Assembly: GCA_950097015.1 (NCBI GenBank)
Contig: CATNEN010000001.1
Span: 16,744,501-16,808,500 of the forward strand
Direction of reading: 5' to 3'
Source: Macrostomum hystrix
Lineage: Eukaryota; Platyhelminthes; Macrostomidae
DNA: 64,000 nucleotides
In this document: piece after piece, positions 35,126 to 47,600 of the stretch
Numbering within the stretch: position 1 is the stretch's first letter
Layout: each line of letters opens with the position of its first letter
Translations under genes and position numbers: made by a program
The notes under the pieces: generated by a model
Database searches by the model: none
What the model saw: only the letters and a program-made list of their open reading frames with translations
What the model was told of the DNA's origin: nothing

Positions 35126-38043
35126 AATAAACTAAAACACTTTTAGGGGGAGGAAAAGAGAGAAGCAGAGTTAAATGAGTGGACACTTCAGGGCCCGCGG
35201 GCTGTGGTTACATAAACTCTCTTTCCCTTCTTCTCCTTCTCTCTCCCCGCCGCTCTCAAACTCCAGCTCCAACTTGATGACGGTGACTTAATCGAACAGG
35301 CCAGCAAAATGTGCCTGCGGACTGTTAAAGTTTGGAATCCATAATTTCTCCGTCTCTTCTCATCCTGGAGTTGGGGTTGGGTAGGTCCTTGAGATCCTGA
35401 CTGAGAACTTGCGTCCCGGTTTGCAAATCAAACTCACCCGCTTCCGCGGCGATGAGAACCTGATCGCATATTTATGGAAAAAATATTTGATTTTTGTCTA
35501 GTTCGATTTTTTGTCGGTCGGAGAAGGCTGGGAACCGTTTCGTTATAGTTTGGGCAAGCGTTGATAATTTTTGTATCTACGCATGCTACTCAATTTAATA
35601 GATATATTTTATTCCAAGAGCTTGTTGCAATGAGATGCGAGATAGAGAGAGAGATGGGAGCAGAGAGCAGGCGATGGAATGCTGTACTTTGCCACGCTTT
35701 AGCAGCATCGCCAACCCATTGTTTTCGGGTCAGGTTTGGACGGTATTGATTTGAAGTATTGAAGCTAACTAATGACAGAAGTCACTAAATTTCAAAGTTT
35801 TCCAGCAATAAATGCCGTCTCCTTGTTGGGGAGACGGGGACAGAGGACAGCCAATTTAGGGCAGCGGATGGTTAAGTGCAAAAGGCGCATTCTCAGCTAA
35901 GCTTTGGTTAGCCTAACTAACTAGCTGGGCCTTCTGCCAAATCAAGTCGCTGATTGATTCCCAATCTGCCCGTCTCTCTGGGTCGCCAAATGGGAGAATT
36001 TCTTAGCAGGCCACTCCAGAGAAAGTTGGGCTCGCATATTCTGTGTGGGCCCGATGCGCCTTGACGATGTGCGTCGCTTCACAAATCGAAAGAAACAACA
36101 GAAAATGTGAATGGAAACATCTGTGACAGGCAGTAAATGCCCTGAGTTGCTTCTGTCCTTCCATTTAAGCCTGAGTAGATTCTGAGCTCCCTGTCGTCAC
36201 TCCTAAGTCCACTCGTCAGCGCCATCAGCCGAATCAGCAGCCAAGACGATAAAAGTGGGCTGGCAAAGTGGCAAAAATGAGGCAGAAATCAATGCCCCAT
36301 CCCTGTCTGTCAGGGCCACCACCACACGAGAATGCGGGTCCCAGGAAAGCACTGTTTTGGTGGACGGCAGGGCGAAAGCAGTCCCTAATCAGGCCTCTCT
36401 TGTTGCATCAATTTGCTGGCTGAGCAACAATATACTACTAGGACAGGCCGGCAAAGAGGCCTTCGTCAATTGAGAATCGAGGCAGTCAGAAGGACAGAGC
36501 AGCTCGGCCCTTCCCGTTGCTCTGAACGGCAGCAAATTCATTTAAGCTTCTAGTCAACCCCTTCTACTGTCGTACAAAGAGCCAGTAAATTGGCTCAATA
36601 ACTCTGCTCTCCCTAGCCACGAGTCCCACCTTAGCTTATTCTTCCCAAGCTGATGACAGTCTTTCCCTTCCCCCGCCACAGACTGTTCCCAGCGCGGCAG
36701 GATCGAGGAAAATGAGCCCAATTCCGCGCAGCCGCACGAAGCCCTTAGGGGGGAGGGCTGGCTGAGAATGAAGTAGGGCGCGGACAGTCGATGGCCCGAT
36801 GAGGGAGCGTTGAAGGCCGGACACGGTCTGACTGCTTGATACGCTGGTCACGCCGGGTCCTGATCAAGGCAGAGAGCGCCGTCATTAGATAAAATTTCCA
36901 CTTTCTCTTTTCTCAATTTAAGAGCGGGCCATCTGGGCGACTCAAATGGGGACCCTGAGCTCGTCGAATCAGTCAGATTATCTCCCATTTTCCACAGAAT
37001 TCCCACGTGACAGCTGGGGAGGGCTTGGGATCACAGGGATTTGCGCTTCCATTTTCATCGACTTGGTTCTGGTGGCCTGAATTTTGAAGCGATACGTCAA
37101 CGCGAAGCCTAGCCTCAGGAAACGCGACAATACCTACCGTCTACGAGCTAAACGCTTACGCTGTTGAAAGCAAAATCAACAAGTGCAAAGTCGTTTTTCA
37201 CCCGAAAATGAGGGTGTAATTTTTATTTGATCACTTCAAAGCCATCCACAATCTGCACAACGAATATGCAGTGCAACAAACAAACGGTTGCACATAGGAG
37301 TCTAAATCTTATTAAATTCTGTGCCAAAAACTGCTACGGTGCAGATCGCTATACGTGACAAAACTTTGCTAAATAGCCAAACAAATTAATACTAAATATT
37401 ATTAAAGTGCAATAAATATAGTGATTTTAATCATACTAGTCAAAACTTTCTAGCAAAAAGAACAATGGACAAAAGAAAAGTTTTAAAACATTTTCTAATT
37501 CATACTTCAATGGAAAGCAAACATAAATACTTAAGTACTAAGGTAGGTCTAGACAAGATGCGCCAAAGGCTTCTTGGAAGCTAATTAAAACAAAAGACGT
37601 TTCTAAAGCCTAAATCGTTTATGACAACGAGGCAACTAGATAAATAAATAATTTGTTTTTTTAATAGCATTCACTGCCACAGGAAAAAGTTTGCATAGAA
37701 ATATATATTCGACAACCATTTTGAATGATGAGGGCTTAAGAGCTCTTTTAAGCGTACAAAACGCCAAATACAGCAATGAGAAGCGAGTTTGCAAAGCAGT
37801 GTATCAACAAAATCTGCATCAAAGCATAAGGTTCTAGCGCGCGTGTCTGAGCTGAGAACACAGAGGCAGCGATAGCGTCATATCGTCCGATGCTAAACAT
37901 AACGCCGAAACAGCGCGGGACAAGTCTTCGAGACAACAGCAATAACAAAAGCTATAGAAGGGAGTTTTAGCGTTAGAAAATGGTTCATAGTTTGCAGACA
38001 CTAGTGCGGAATTTTCTTAATCTTGATAATAATCTCCAACGCT
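35126..38043. other. Spacer between VAChT and the first ChAT coding exon
   Basis: 2.9 kb with no supported ORF. By the usual organisation of cholinergic loci this is part of ChAT intron 1 and holds the VAChT 3' UTR. There is no SINE or strong tandem array. Confidence 0.5.
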
Positions 38044-39714
38044 TTACTCCAGTGGCCCTTTATTCCTCCAAGCCGACTGGGACTCATTGTAGGGCGGCGG
38101 AGGTGGCGGCCTCGGAGGGGCGAAGTCCCTGCCACCGCTGGGGCCGAAGGCGCTAGAGAAGTCAGTCTGGAAGGCCTGGCCTCCCACATCTGGCTGCTGC
38201 ATGTCAGCATAGGGATCTTCCTTGCCATCAAGAGGCTTGGCCTCGATCCGATCTGCTCCGTTAATCATGTAGGTGCGCATGTGCGGCTGAGGTGCGTTCT
38301 GAATCGCCAGGCCGTCACCGGCGATTTGTTCTCCGCCCTCCACCAGATTTCCACCGTACTTATAGACGTTGCGCAGGATTAGAAGCACAGGTGCATAAAG
38401 TATGTTGCTTAGAAAGATGACAACGTTCATTCCTGTGAAGCTCAGCGACTTGACTAGCCCAGCAGCCACCACCGGCCCGAAAGCATAAGCCATACTGTAC
38501 GAGATGTCAGCAATAGCGTACACGGACCCATACACAGATGAGTAGTGGTGATCGACCACAAAGCCCAGAGTCGGCAGAAGAGCAGTGTCAACAAGAGCGA
38601 TGCCATAACATAGCAGACAAATTGGTATCATCAGAGTCTCATAGCTCTTGCAGAACGGCACGCAGAGACAGGAGAACCCTTCAAGGGAGAGTCCCACTGC
38701 TGCCATTAGCCACTGGTATTTTGGAAAGCGGCGAGCCAGGTACACTGTGCTGTAGACTCCCAGGACGTGGGGAAAAAATGACGGCAGCCACACCAAACCC
38801 ACCTGTGTGTTCGTCGAATTCAAAGTCTCTATCATCCAAATTGAGATGGTGGGCTCCAGAAATGCCAGAGAGACGTTGGACATAGCCAGGGCGCCGGCGC
38901 AGGTGACGATGTAAGGGTCTTTGAGCAGGCGCCAAATTGGGGTCCCCTTGGGCAAGTCTCCGGTTGCCTTCTGAGTTCGACGTTCGATTCGAACCGGCTT
39001 CATAACCACCAGCATGAGGCAGCCGTCAATCAGAGCGATGCCAGACAAGACCATGAAGGGCAGCACTTTGCCAAAGTGGTCGTAGAGAATGCCACCGAAT
39101 GGCGGCGCCACCAGAGATCCGAACGAGATGAAGGCAAGAGCGATGCCGAGTGCCGTGGTCCGCTCAGTCTCCTCAGTGTACCGGTCGGCAATCATCGCCA
39201 AGCCGGATGTGTCGGCGAAAGCGGAGCCGACGCCTTGCAGACTGCGAGCCAGCATCATCACCGAGTAGGAGTGTCCGAACGCAAATACAACCGTGGAAAG
39301 GCAAATTACTGTCAAGCCGAACATCATGGGTCTATCATAACCAACCTTGTCAATAATTGTGCCGCTGATTGGGTTGATAAGAAGCTGCACAAAGGCTTTG
39401 CTGGCAAACAGCAAACCGATTTTTCTCTCGGCAGAATCCGAACGTCTCCAATAGTCGTTAGTGTGACTACTGTGGTTTGTGTGATAAGACGAGTGCGTAG
39501 CGTTATAAATGGTCGTGTAGTTCTTTGTGGTGTTGCTGACTCTGCTGTAGGGGTCGCTCAGCTCTTTAGTGACGTTGGTGAGGTAGTGCGGAATGATAGG
39601 CACAATGACCATGTACAGCATGTTGTCTAACAGCAGTGCGATGCAAACGATTACCAGGACCAACTTTCGCTGCGACCTCGGGTCCTCAATTAGAGACTGC
39701 AGATAGCTCAGCAT
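38044..39714 (-). CDS. VAChT: Vesicular acetylcholine transporter (SLC18A3 / UNC-17 type), 556 aa
   Basis: A proton antiporter that loads acetylcholine into synaptic vesicles. The coding region is one uninterrupted exon of 557 codons, starting at ATG 39714, and the length is close to animal VAChTs (about 530-590). It is a 12-TM major facilitator protein. TM1 has ALLLDNMLYMVIVPIIP with the conserved Asp30. The large luminal loop 1 carries five or more N-glycosylation sequons (NVT, NTT, NYT, NAT, NHS). Next come KIGLLFASKA, the RSLQGVGSAFADTSGLAMIA block, FISFGSLVAPPFGGILYDHF, LAFLEPTI and PHVLGVY. TM10 has LVDTALLPTLGFVVD and TM11 has VYGSVYAIADISYSMAYAFG. The signature YMVIVPIIP and the TM10/TM11 wording fit VAChT rather than VMAT. 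The cytosolic C-tail is Pro/Tyr-rich (PPRPPPPPPYNES). ChAT follows 3 kb downstream on the same strand, the classical cholinergic locus. Confidence 0.95.
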   Translation of the reverse strand: MLSYLQSLIEDPRSQRKLVLVIVCIALLLDNMLYMVIVPIIPHYLTNVTKELSDPYSRVSNTTKNYTTIYNATHSSYHTNHSSHTNDYWRRSDSAERKIGLLFASKAFVQLLINPISGTIIDKVGYDRPMMFGLTVICLSTVVFAFGHSYSVMMLARSLQGVGSAFADTSGLAMIADRYTEETERTTALGIALAFISFGSLVAPPFGGILYDHFGKVLPFMVLSGIALIDGCLMLVVMKPVRIERRTQKATGDLPKGTPIWRLLKDPYIVTCAGALAMSNVSLAFLEPTISIWMIETLNSTNTQVGLVWLPSFFPHVLGVYSTVYLARRFPKYQWLMAAVGLSLEGFSCLCVPFCKSYETLMIPICLLCYGIALVDTALLPTLGFVVDHHYSSVYGSVYAIADISYSMAYAFGPVVAAGLVKSLSFTGMNVVIFLSNILYAPVLLILRNVYKYGGNLVEGGEQIAGDGLAIQNAPQPHMRTYMINGADRIEAKPLDGKEDPYADMQQPDVGGQAFQTDFSSAFGPSGGRDFAPPRPPPPPPYNESQSAWRNKGPLE

Positions 39715-41667
39715 TGTTCTAATATCTTTGATTACTTAAATGCCAGAAGTGAAAAGCTAAACAAAAAATATTATCTTGTTTCTATTATCTTTATTGTCGG
39801 CTTCAAAAGCAGCTGAAAAGACACTAAAGCAGTTTTTTATCTCACCAAAGGCGCTTCTATCCGAGTCAGTTCTTGTCTGTTTGTAAAAAGCGGTTCAAAT
39901 CTAAAAATTTAATAAAAAAATTAATTTCTTTTCATCTTTTATAAGTGACTAAAAAAGGCCCGCAAACATTTTTGTGAATTTTACGCAAATGAACTTATTT
40001 TAAATGAATTGAAAGCTTTCTCAGCTCGCAAGATAAGTTGGTGCCACAATAACCTCATTGTCATGTTTCCTGTTGTCCATTTCCTAAAAAAACAACTTTC
40101 TACCCTTACTTTACTTTCCCATGAAGAGGCGCGGCCAGAACAGGAAAGCAAGAGGAAACGGCAACGCGGGCTGAGATGCAGTTTCCAGCAGGTTGAGCTC
40201 ATTGAAGCGACGGTGGCGGGCGGAATGAAGCCGGGATGTACCACTCACTAGTTGCAAATCAATAGACTCCGAGTCAGACTTGGGATCTGGTGGGACTGGG
40301 CCACGGTGAAAGGGACAGAGGAAGGTACTGAAGTGCTTGAGACTGGGGGCAGACAGGTTGAAAAGAAAGAACTGTGAGGGGAGGAGGCGGGGTTGAAGAA
40401 ATTGGAACCCCTTCTTTTCTTGTTTTTCTCTTTCTTCAAAACTGCATCCTAGCGCGCGTCGCTGAAGGCAGCTGAAGGGCAGCTCAACCCGCTTTGTCAC
40501 ACTTCCAAATAGCCTCTCTCCTCTGCGCGTGTTTCTTCTTGCATCTCGCACTCGCAACTTCACCTGCCTGCCTGCCTTCATCCTCACATGGGTTTGTTCT
40601 CGGGTGCAGTGTCCTACTCCCAATGTTCCCCTAACACCATTGAATACGTTTGCGCCTTTTTACCTCGCCTCGGCCATTGGATTCACGAGCCCCTTTCTCC
40701 CCCCCGTGCCCAGCTTCTTAATCTTGCCCGCGCGGTGTCAGGTTGCCCACTGACAGATGGCGAGCACCTCCTTTAGCTATTTTACCTCTTCGTTATAAGC
40801 TATGATTCTCACGCTTATCTTTTACCATCAAGGCCCTAGGTCGTGTGCCTATGCTCATGAATATGCGGATGAATTTTACACTTTTCGACTAACAAAATAG
40901 TTTTACAAGAAAAATACATTATTGAAAACCAGTTTCAAGAATCTTACACCTACCAGAGATTTGATGCACTCAGCTTCTACCAGAAAATTGATCGTCAGCA
41001 ACACTAATTCGACGCGCTGTGTTCCTCCGTCAGCCAGGAAGCGCCGGAAGTTTGAAGACTTTTGCCCAGCGATTTTCTAGGATTTTCGCCTTATCCGGTC
41101 CCAATGAATGGGGTGGTTGGAAGGTGATCCGCGAATGGCGAGCCGTGCCTGAGTGGCGTCGGCGGCCGGTCTGGCTTTTCTGTGGCCGGCCGGGGGGGGA
41201 GTTTGAGGATCTATTCAGCGCCGCCGAGACACTGGGATTCGGCTGCCAGTCCTCTCTCCCCGTGTCCTTATTAGGAAGAGCGACTGTGGAATAAGAGGAT
41301 GAGAGACCGTAGTTGGGATTCAGACGCAGAGGAAATAGGAGCAAGTTCTCAGCCAATCGCAAATGCCCAATGAGCCTCACAAACCAATGCTGTTGGCGAT
41401 TCACAAGACGTCTGGAGGAAAAATTGCCAAAATTTTCAGATTTTTAATTCTTCATTTCTTAAGTCACGTATTCATGGGGGACATTATTGGTTCGCTGCTA
41501 TAGGGGATGTATTGTTATCTGGTAAAACAGGGAACATTGTTGAGAAGGAGATTTTGTTAGGGCCTCTCGGAGGGGGCTAAATAGCTAGTTTGTATCTAAA
41601 CTGAATCTAAAGCTGTAATTATACTCTTGTTATTGGATATGATGCTCTGATTTTATTGCAAATATTG
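39715..41667. other. Region upstream of VAChT, possible cholinergic-locus promoter and 5' exon
   Basis: An acceptor-like gatattag precedes the VAChT ATG on the - strand, so a 5' untranslated exon further upstream is possible. A GC-richer block at about 40100-41300 (cggccggtctggcttttctg and similar) could be the promoter or first exon, but I cannot place a start site. No convincing coding region. Confidence 0.35.
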
Positions 41668-41975
41668 CAGGAGGGCTGCGGGCAATGGCAGATTATTTGG
41701 TGACACTAGACCCGCAGCCAGCGAGGAGGCAATTCTGCCCATTCCGCTGAATCCTGAGCACACACGCACACAGATACTGTTTGCAGGCACACGCTCACAC
41801 AGGTGTGTACATCTGCCCTGACTTTCATTCTTCGTCAGGCAGTGTACACTCTCACTGTGTCTTCGAGGTTGGCATTCGAGGGCATAAATTGCACGACAAG
41901 CCCCAAAGCCTTCTCTCCGCGGCTGCGCACCAAATAAATGTGGCCTCACCGCGGAATCGAGCTGAAGGCACCAAT
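41668..41975 (-). mobile_element. SINE (main family), head-truncated
   Basis: The tail side gcaggagggctgcgggca is at the left, then the body, then the B-box region (ggaatcgagct) near 41955. The tRNA 5' half is missing. It forms an inverted pair with the copy at 42095-42420. Confidence 0.85.
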
Positions 41976-42094
41976 TGTTAAACGAATTCAAATTACAAAT
42001 AATTTCGAGAACAGAACTGCATTATCGCTAACTTTATTAGCCATGAAATACTAAGTTGAATTTCATTAAATTACTTTCGTAAAAAAATTATTTC

Positions 42095-42420
42095 GGGGGT
42101 GGGGGGCAGAGCGGTTGACGCGCTTGCCTCTCGCACCAAGGTCCCTGAGCTCGATTCCACGGCGAGGCCACATTAAATTGGGGCGCGGCCGCGGAGAAAA
42201 GGCTTGGGGGCTTGTCGTGCAATTTACGCCCTCGAGAGCCAACCTCCAAGACACAGTGAGAGTGTACACTGCCTGACGATGAGAAAGTCAGGGCAGGTGT
42301 ACACACCTGTGCGCGTGTGTGCTCAGGAGTCAGCGCAATGGGCAGAAATGGGCCTCCTCGCTGGCTGCGGGTCTCGTGTCACCAAATGATGTGCTCGCAG
42401 CCCTCCTGCAGTTATTCTTA
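42095..42420 (+). mobile_element. SINE (main family), complete sense copy
   Basis: Head ggcagagcggttgacgcgct, B box gagctcgattcca, body with tgacgatgagaaagtcaggg, and tail ctcgcagccctcctgcagtt followed by an AT-rich run. It is inverted relative to the neighbour 120 bp to the left. Confidence 0.87.
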
Positions 42421-43122
42421 TTTTTTTATAATTACCATTTTTTCGAATAACATAATTAAAGTATTGAGTATTAATTAATCAATAAACTTCATGAAACTAG
42501 TCCTGAAAGAAAGTTTTCGAAACTGTAGCAATAATGTTAGTGTGTACCGAATCGCTTACCTAATCGGATATAAAGAAAATTCTTTAAAAAAACACGGTAC
42601 GCCACTTGGATGGTGCAATTGCTCACCACAAATTAAAGCAAAATGAAATTTTCATTTCCTAGGACCACCCTGAAGCTAAGTGAAGAATAGGAGCTGAAAA
42701 ACTGAAATTATATAAAACAAGTCAACACGAAAGAAACAAAGAGTCTTTCGTGGATTATAATTTATATTGAAAGGCTGAATAGCCAAGTCTGGAAGCAAAT
42801 ACCTCGAATTCGTATATGAAATATTACGACAAAATTCCTACTTGCTTGCAATTTATGGAAATTGTTAGCACTTTTTAGTTTGAACGTTGAAATATCAAAG
42901 AAAGACATAAAAACTAAATAAATTATGAATCCGATATTCCCAAAAATTTCGGTTGTGCGAGTCTGATCTCAATCCACCTAAATTTCGACATACATTTTTA
43001 CTGGGAAGCTCTTAACTAGGACCTGCATTCGTCTTGTATGCTGCCTGGTGTGATCAGCAGACCGCGTTTGCGATATGGTCTGCTTACCGTTTGTAATCTA
43101 GACTATCTACCTGGCCTTCGAT
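42421..43122. other. AT-rich spacer
   Basis: No gene or repeat recognised between the SINE and the gag-like fragment. Confidence 0.5.
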
Positions 43123-43480
43123 ATGAAGAGCTCTGAGAGCACGTCACGTGGATTGAAAAGCCCAGCATTAACTTTTAAACAGTTTCTCACTGCCCATCAA
43201 CGCCTGGCCATGAGGGCATTCCCAGATCCTGAAGCCCACGAATTTCAGCAGCAGGCAGTACTAGAACAGTTTTTACAAGGCATTAATGACACCTTTGTGA
43301 CAGAGAAGCTGCTCAACATGACGACACCAATTGCACACATTGCTGCAAGCTCAGCAGCTTAAATAAACCTATCAGTTTTTGCAATGCCGAGGTTACCACG
43401 GGCAACCAGGCGCAGCACATTCTACTACAATGGCAGCACCATTGGAATCAACGGCTAATCAGCGGCGACAGCCACACCAG
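43123..43480 (+). pseudogene. Decayed LTR-retrotransposon gag-like fragment
   Basis: A 79-codon frame contains RLAMRAFPDPEAHEFQQQAV followed by LEQFLQGINDTFVTEKL. This matches the pattern seen in gag proteins of Gypsy-type retrotransposons (R-A-F/Y-P-D ... A-L-E-Q-F-L-x-G-I). Shortly after the stop, another frame reads QCRGYHGQ, which may be a remnant of a zinc knuckle. No reverse transcriptase or intact LTRs are visible, so this is a dead fragment. Confidence 0.55.
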
Positions 43481-44675
43481 CACCAGCATGAGATAGTCTA
43501 AAACCTGAGTGGGGACCGCCAGCTAGTCAAATATACTAGAAATGAGAATCTCGTTGTTTGTATTTTGTCACATACAAAAAATTTTTGTGCTTGTTTTTCC
43601 ACTCGCCTATTAACAGTTATCACTGGTCACTGAAAATAACTTTCTGCTAGAATAACATTGGAAGAATAGTTTTGTAACTTCGAAAGGCGGTGCATTGTGC
43701 AAAGCGTCTGATAATATTGTATCCATGAAAAAACATTTAATTCATTTAAACTTTTTAATAGCTTCGATAAAAAATACCAAAAATACTTTTTTCTTGCGAG
43801 CCCGTACAGGAAAATTTACAAGTTTACAAAGTTAAAATAAAAAGAACATATTTCACCTCTGCTACTTAAAACCGTACGTGTTGAAAGTGAGTAAAAACCG
43901 AGTCCTCTTTATCAGTACTGGAAGTAGTACATGAGGTAGCGTGGAATCTACAGTGCTCTTGTCATGCTTATGTAATTAATGTACGTTGCACGTTTCATTG
44001 TACGTGTGTGCAGAGTGTGTGATATAAAATCACAGCCACCCCGCCTCTAACAATAAACAAGAGCGCCCTGCCTTGGAGACGGAAATGTTGAGTCCTCACT
44101 ACATTGAGGAAGAAGACATTCTTACTGTCTTCCATTTGGAAAAAAGAGATTTGGGGAAATTGAGAATGGGAAAATTCCAGAAAAAACTGGTGGTTGTAAT
44201 AAGAAACAAAAGCATATCATGACTAATTTCATGTGGAGACATCTCTTTACGAGTGACACTAACTCAAACAAAAGGCTATGATGATACACAATAAAAGTAC
44301 ACTTCAGGCCACATACATTACAACAAAGAGCAACCACTAGGTTTCATAAAAATGATGAAATCGTCATTGACTAACAGCTATTTTTAGAGGTTTGTCAAAC
44401 TTATAGTAAACTGTTCAAACAAGAGTTGATATCAGAAAAAATCTAACGAAAGCTATAAAATTTCATGTTTGTTACGCTATCAGTCATTAGGGAGAAGCAG
44501 CAAACAAAGGTCATACGTTGAGCATTTAAAACAAATCTTAGAAATTACATTGTAAACACCACACAAGCAGTAAAGCCATTGAATTCTTCAACAAAAAATA
44601 CTGAAAATAAAAACTCATGCCTTTTTTAAAGCTCAGCTGCAAGTCACAGATGGCTTGATCAGTTTTTAACCTTGT
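43481..44675. other. Spacer 3' of the first cGAS-like gene
   Basis: No supported gene. The last about 70 bp before the stop codon at 44676 match the equivalent position beyond the paralogue (51490-51565), so the paralogous homology includes the start of the 3' UTR. Confidence 0.5.
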
Positions 44676-47600
44676 CTAAATCCTACTGAAATCAGCTTGC
44701 CGAATGCGCTCCAGCTTTTCCGACACCCAGCAGATTTTTTCCTCATCCTGCGTCTCCACGGCAAATCGTCTCATGCTCGTGATTAAATCGATTTGCTGCT
44801 TGCAAAAAGAAAGCTGATAAAGTTGATTGCTGTAGTGAGCCAGGGTGAGCAGCTCCTCCAAGTCCGGGTCCTCTTGCAGCTCTGAGAGCCAGGCACCGAA
44901 GTCGATTGCTGTGCGATTGCGGAGCAGCTCAGCTTGCAGACTCCAGCTCAGGCAGCGGAAGTTCACGTACAGGTGTTCAGAGCGAGGCTTCGACAGTCTG
45001 GCCGTGAACAGAGTCTGCGTGAACTCTGGAAGAAACGGCAAGCTCGGCGGTGTGTCTGCGGGAAAGCAGAACCTCCACGCCCAGTCGGAGTCAACGGGAG
45101 CCTCCCAATCCATCGCTAGGCCTCTTAAGAACTGCTCCGGTTTCCATGCCCCTTGCGGCGCGTGAGCCATGAGGTCAGTCAGAACTACTTCAGCCTGTTG
45201 AACTTCATCGAACTTCCAGTGCACCATGGCTGTCAGGCAGGATACAGTGCACCTGCACCACTGCAGCTGATCGATGAGACTGAGCTGCCTCATCAGGTCG
45301 TCTCTGCTGCAGTCCTTTGACTGCAGGCCTTGCAAGCACTGATGTACCACGCAGTAAACGTCGCAAAGATGCATATATTGATCCTGGCGCCTTGATCGTA
45401 CTGCAGTAGCAGTGCTTAGTGGTGTCAGCGGCAGCAAGGTGAATGGGTGAAAGTAGAACTTTTCTGTCTGCAGAGGCTTCATGTGTCCTTTAATCTGCTC
45501 GATAAATTCGTCGATGTCGCACCTCAGCTCAAAGAGTCGCTCTCGAACCCTCGTCTTCGTATTGTCAAAGGAGCCGCCAAGACCAGCGTTCTTGAAGTAG
45601 AGCGGAGCGTCGGGCATGAAGAAGTGCGGCATGCACTCGTCGGGAGAGCTGTTTGGGTCGTCGATGAAGCTGAGCATCATGTCGAGAGACTCCTTGAGAC
45701 GTGCGATGAGGTTCTGCGGCTGCCAAGCCTCTCTCCATTCTTCCACGCCGTGTTTCTGCAGCATGAATAAGAGCAGCGTCTTTGCGTGGTAGGTCTTGAG
45801 TCCGGGAGTCTTTAGAGTGACTGGCAAATATCTCTTGAAGCAGAATTTGATGATCGTGAACAACTGGCCCTGAGTTTCGGATAGGTTGCGCATTACAACG
45901 AATTCATGGGCACTGAAGCTAATCCTGAACTCATTGAGCGATTGAGCACTTGTTGCCTGTACAAGATGAACATGGAGCAAATGATCATTGCTAATATTTA
46001 ATTTTTTTATTCTGCTGCCGAAGGTACTGCAGCACGGGATCGCAAAGCATAAGTCCTGCCTAGGCCGCACCCCGCACGCTTTTTCAGTCGCTGCTGGCTC
46101 GCTTCCTGCGGCAAGTGAATTTAAACTTTGAGTTTGACTTTGACATTGACTTGATGACTGCCTGCGTGGATCTTGATCTTTCGCTAGTCACACATTTTTT
46201 GGCGTATTGATGAAAAAGTAGAAGAGAAATGAAGAAGTCTAAACTAGTTTTAAGTCCCGTTACAAATAAAAGGTGAGCTTAGATAGCTATCCATCGCCAA
46301 ATGCCGTAATCAAGCTACATGGCTTGCTAGACGTAATGGCATTATTATAATCTAGAGACGGCCACTGATTATTTCCAATAGAACTTTCCAAGAAAAAATT
46401 AACGGTACTCGCACTTGCATCAGGATATCCCGCTGAAAACATGGATATCAGAACCTCAACTCACCTGATCCTACAGGCACCTGTGCGTGACCTTTTGTGA
46501 CGGCCACCTGGTTGGTAGTTGCGCACTCATGTCTTAACCTTTTGCAGCCGCCCTCCAGATGAAACTGTATGCCTCTAAGCAGCACCGTCCAGTCGATGTC
46601 CGAGTCAGCGCCTGTCCTTCCGTTCACCCGCACAAGACTGTTGGCCCAGCCCTCCGCGTAGCTGCCTGAAATCTGCCTGTCATCACGGCATAACACAATC
46701 CACATTCTCTGAAGGATGTCGGCCATCACCTGCTGACATTTGGCTCTCTGTCGGGTGAAGCCAGATTTTCTGAGCAGTTCACGCAGATCCATGCTGAGCA
46801 TTTTGTCGCGTGAGACGTCTTCAGTCCTGAAAATTTGTAGGATTTCATATAAGGTTTATTGCAATATTGGGCGAAAATGCATTCACACTAGTAGGAGTTC
46901 TAGGACTTGAGTTTGATGACCCCAAGTCTCGTTAATTTTTTTAGATCTTACCTTAAGCACTCTGAAAGTAGCATTAGCGACAGTTGCAAGTGTCCACGCT
47001 TCTTCGCTAGCTGTGCACACGTCCTACCGCTAGCGTCTCGATGACTAGCATACGATTTTCCCTGCAGCAGGCTCTTGGCTGCTTTAACATGCCCCGCTTC
47101 ACACGCTCGGCTCAGGGCTGTCTTACCCTTGCTGTCTTCAGCACTCACTGACGCACCCAGGTTTAGTAGTTTTTCTATGAGCTCCTCATAACCTGCGTCA
47201 GCAGCCAGCATGAGAGCGGTGGAACCGCTAGGACCGTAAGGAAGGTCAACGAAATCCTTGACGATTCGCTTGCTTTCGAGTATCGTGAAAGCCAGTGCGA
47301 GATGGCGGTGCGAAATCGAAAGATAAAGAAGCTTTGAGCACTGAACTGGCTCAATGCTTTCCAAAGTTTTGTTTAGAATAGAATTTCTAGAGTCGAGCGC
47401 CATCGTGAACAGGAATTTAATGAACTCTGGAAATTCAACTAGGTGTCTAAGTTCGATGTCACTTCGGTGAACGACTTCTTCATGTCCAAAAGATGCTCCT
47501 GCAATCGCACATTTTAACTTGCACTCCTTTTTCAATGCTTCATCCTCGATTAACATTAAAGATGAAGACATTAGTAGATCACTTCCTGACTGAGCTGCAG

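Noticed and set aside
38044-39714. Vesicular monoamine transporter (VMAT) as the identity
   Set aside because: The TM1 wording YMVIVPIIP, the TM10/TM11 blocks and the position next to ChAT fit VAChT better.
41030-41404. 124-codon - strand ORF
   Set aside because: Low-complexity, GC-rich region upstream of VAChT; no domain and no splice context to support a gene.
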